Part shown: positions 62,161-64,000 of the stretch, piece after piece
Layout: each line of letters opens with the position of its first letter
How positions within the stretch are numbered: position 1 is the first letter of the stretch
Source of the DNA: Rutidosis leptorrhynchoides
Lineage: Eukaryota > Streptophyta > Magnoliopsida > Asterales > Asteraceae
Direction: 5' to 3'
Assembly: GCF_046630445.1 (NCBI RefSeq)
Contig: NC_092335.1
Location: 632,886,001-632,950,000 of the forward strand
Length of the DNA stretch: 64,000 nucleotides
Position numbers and translations under genes: made by a program
The notes under the pieces: model-generated
What the model was told of the DNA's origin: nothing
The model's input: the letters and a program-made list of their open reading frames with translations, nothing else
The model's database searches: none

Positions 62161-64000
62161 AATGAAACTAATGTTAACCTAAAATTTCAAAATATAATCC
62201 TAGAAAACAACTTTTATATATTATAGTTTGTAAGCTTAAACACAAAACTTGGTTACAAAACTTGGTTCCTAGAACCCGATTAAGTTCCTGGAACCTAGTG
62301 GAAAAAACACACAAAAACAAAAAAAATGTTAACCTAAAATTTCAAAATATAATCCTTGAAAACAACTTTAAAACCATACTTATGTTTTTAATTAATTTCA
62401 ATATATAAAATCCCCTGAGTGTGTGTCTTAGCAACTTAAACTTTATATGTGTTAATAACATGTAGATTATGAAAATCCCCTAACTTAATACATTTTATAT
62501 TTTATATATTATAGTTTGTAAGCTTAAACACAAAACTTGGTTCCTAAAACCCAAAAACACACAAAACAAATACAAATGTTAACCTAAAATTTCAAAATAT
62601 AATCCTTGAAAACAACTTTAAAACCATACTTACCTTTTTAATTAATTTCAATATCTAAAATCCCCTGAGTGTTTCTCAGCAAACTTAATACATTTTATAT
62701 TATTAATTTCAATATCTATTATTAACTTGTGTTAATAATATAAAAATCCCCTAACTTAATACATTTTATATTTTATATATTATAGTTTGTAAGCTTAAGC
62801 TCAAAACTTCTTCCTGGAACCCGATTCAAGTTGAAACCTAGTAGAAAAAACACACAAAAACAAATGTTAACCTAAAATTTCAAAATATAATCCTTTAAAA
62901 CAACTTTAAAACCATACTTATGTTTTTAATTAATTTCAATATACAAAATCCCCTGAGTGTGTCTTACCACCTTAAACTAAACTTGTGTTAATAACATGTA
63001 GATTATGAAAATCCCCTAACTTAATACATTTTATATCTTATATATTATAGTTTGTAAGCTTAAACACAAAACTTGGTTCCTAAGTTGAAGTTCTTGGAAT
63101 CTAGTGGAAAAATCACACAAAACAAATACAAATGTTAACCTAAAATTTCAATTGAAAACAACTTTAAAAACATACTTACCTTTTTAATTAATTTCTTTCA
63201 ATATGAGTGTCATATTGTCTTAGCACCTTAAACTAAACTTGTGTTAATAACATGTAGATTATGAAAATCCCTAACTTAATACATTTTATATTTTATATAT
63301 TATAGTTTGTAAGCTTAAACACAAAACTTGGTTCCTGGAACCCATTGAAGTTAAAGTTCCTGGAACCTAGTGGAAAAAACACACAAAACAAATCCAAATG
63401 TTAACCTAAAATTTCAAAATATAATCCTTGAAAACAACTTTAAACCATACTTACGTTTTTAATTAATTTCAATATCTAAAATCCCCTGAGTTGAAAATCC
63501 CCTAACTTAATACATTTTATATTTTATATATTATAGTTTGTAAGCTTAACCTCAAAACTTGGTTCCTGGAACCATTCAAGTTGAAGTTTAATTCATGGTG
63601 GAAAAAACACACAAAAACAAATGTTAACCTAAAATTTCAAAATATAATCCTTGAAAACAACTTTAAAACCATACTTATGTTTTTAATTAATTTCAATATA
63701 TAAAATCCCCTACACCACCTTAACATGTAGATTATGAAAATCCCATTTTATATTTTATATATTATAGTTTGTAAGCTTAAACACAAAACTTGGTTCCTAG
63801 AACCCGATTAAGTTCAACCTAGTGGAAAAAAACACACAAAAATAAAAACAAATGTTAACCTAAAATTTCAAAATATAATCCTTGAAAACAACTTTAAAAC
63901 CATACTTATGTTTTTAATTAATTTCAATATATAAAATCCCGTGAGTGTGTGTCTTAGCACCTTAAACTTGTGTTAATAACATGTAGATTATGAAAATCCC
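62161..64000. repeat. AT-rich tandem array, copy B (runs off window)
   Basis: Counterpart of the array starting at 38363, matching it monomer by monomer to the window edge. Confidence 0.9.

Larger units (their letters stand above)
42655..64000 (+). repeat. Segmental tandem duplication, copy B (runs off window)
   Basis: Collinear with 13181 to about 40202. It starts inside a Tekay LTR, directly after the tail of the tandem array of copy A. It lacks the Copia element and has its single ATTTT site at 49553-49557. Its right end is outside the window. Confidence 0.92.

Overview
This window looks like plant nuclear DNA, most likely a eudicot and possibly Asteraceae. The family guess rests only on the feel of the retroelements. 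The signs of a plant genome are dense nested plant-type LTR retroelements (Athila, Tekay chromovirus, TNT1-like Copia, TRIM), plant L1-type LINEs, a hAT-type MITE, AT-rich intergenic DNA and one intron-containing host gene. There are no operons, RNA genes or CRISPR arrays.

Layout. 1-4368: the 5' part of an Athila-type Gypsy element on the minus strand (gag running off the left edge, leader, one LTR). 4951-14420: a complete Tekay/Del-type chromovirus on the minus strand with a 1503-residue gag-pol frame, two LTRs of about 2.3 kb and a 5-bp target duplication. 13181-42654 and 42655-64000: two copies of one block in direct tandem, the second running off the right edge. Each copy holds, in order: the end of a Tekay LTR, a TNT1-like Copia fossil, a hAT MITE, a Tekay-related solo LTR, a truncated LINE, a three-exon host gene, an old Gypsy fossil into which a LINE (itself hit by a Copia solo LTR) and a TRIM have inserted, and a roughly 260-bp AT-rich tandem array. 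Only the first copy carries a young Copia element (20132-25758); the second keeps the empty site.

The one clear host gene (28923-31095, repeated at 52717-54889) encodes a 424-residue protein with a degenerate kinase fold followed by an IRE1/RNase L-type KEN ribonuclease domain. The kinase catalytic residues are gone, but the Tyr/Arg/Asn/His set of the RNase site is present with the same spacing as in IRE1. There is no lumenal sensor and no membrane segment. This is the best candidate in the window for an undescribed system: a soluble, possibly kinase-independent KEN RNase, present twice.

Relative order of events from the sequence: old Gypsy, then LINE and TRIM insertions, then the Tekay insertion (LTRs about 0.6% apart by eye), then the tandem duplication (left part about 0.3% apart), then the Copia insertion (LTRs two substitutions apart). 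The right part of the duplication is about eight-fold less diverged than the left part, which points to later homogenisation or to a mosaic of haplotypes. A false duplication in the assembly must also be excluded. A second theme is that three unrelated LTR families carry clusters of short GC-rich dyads in their U3 regions; in two of them the dyad shares the core GCGGCGC.
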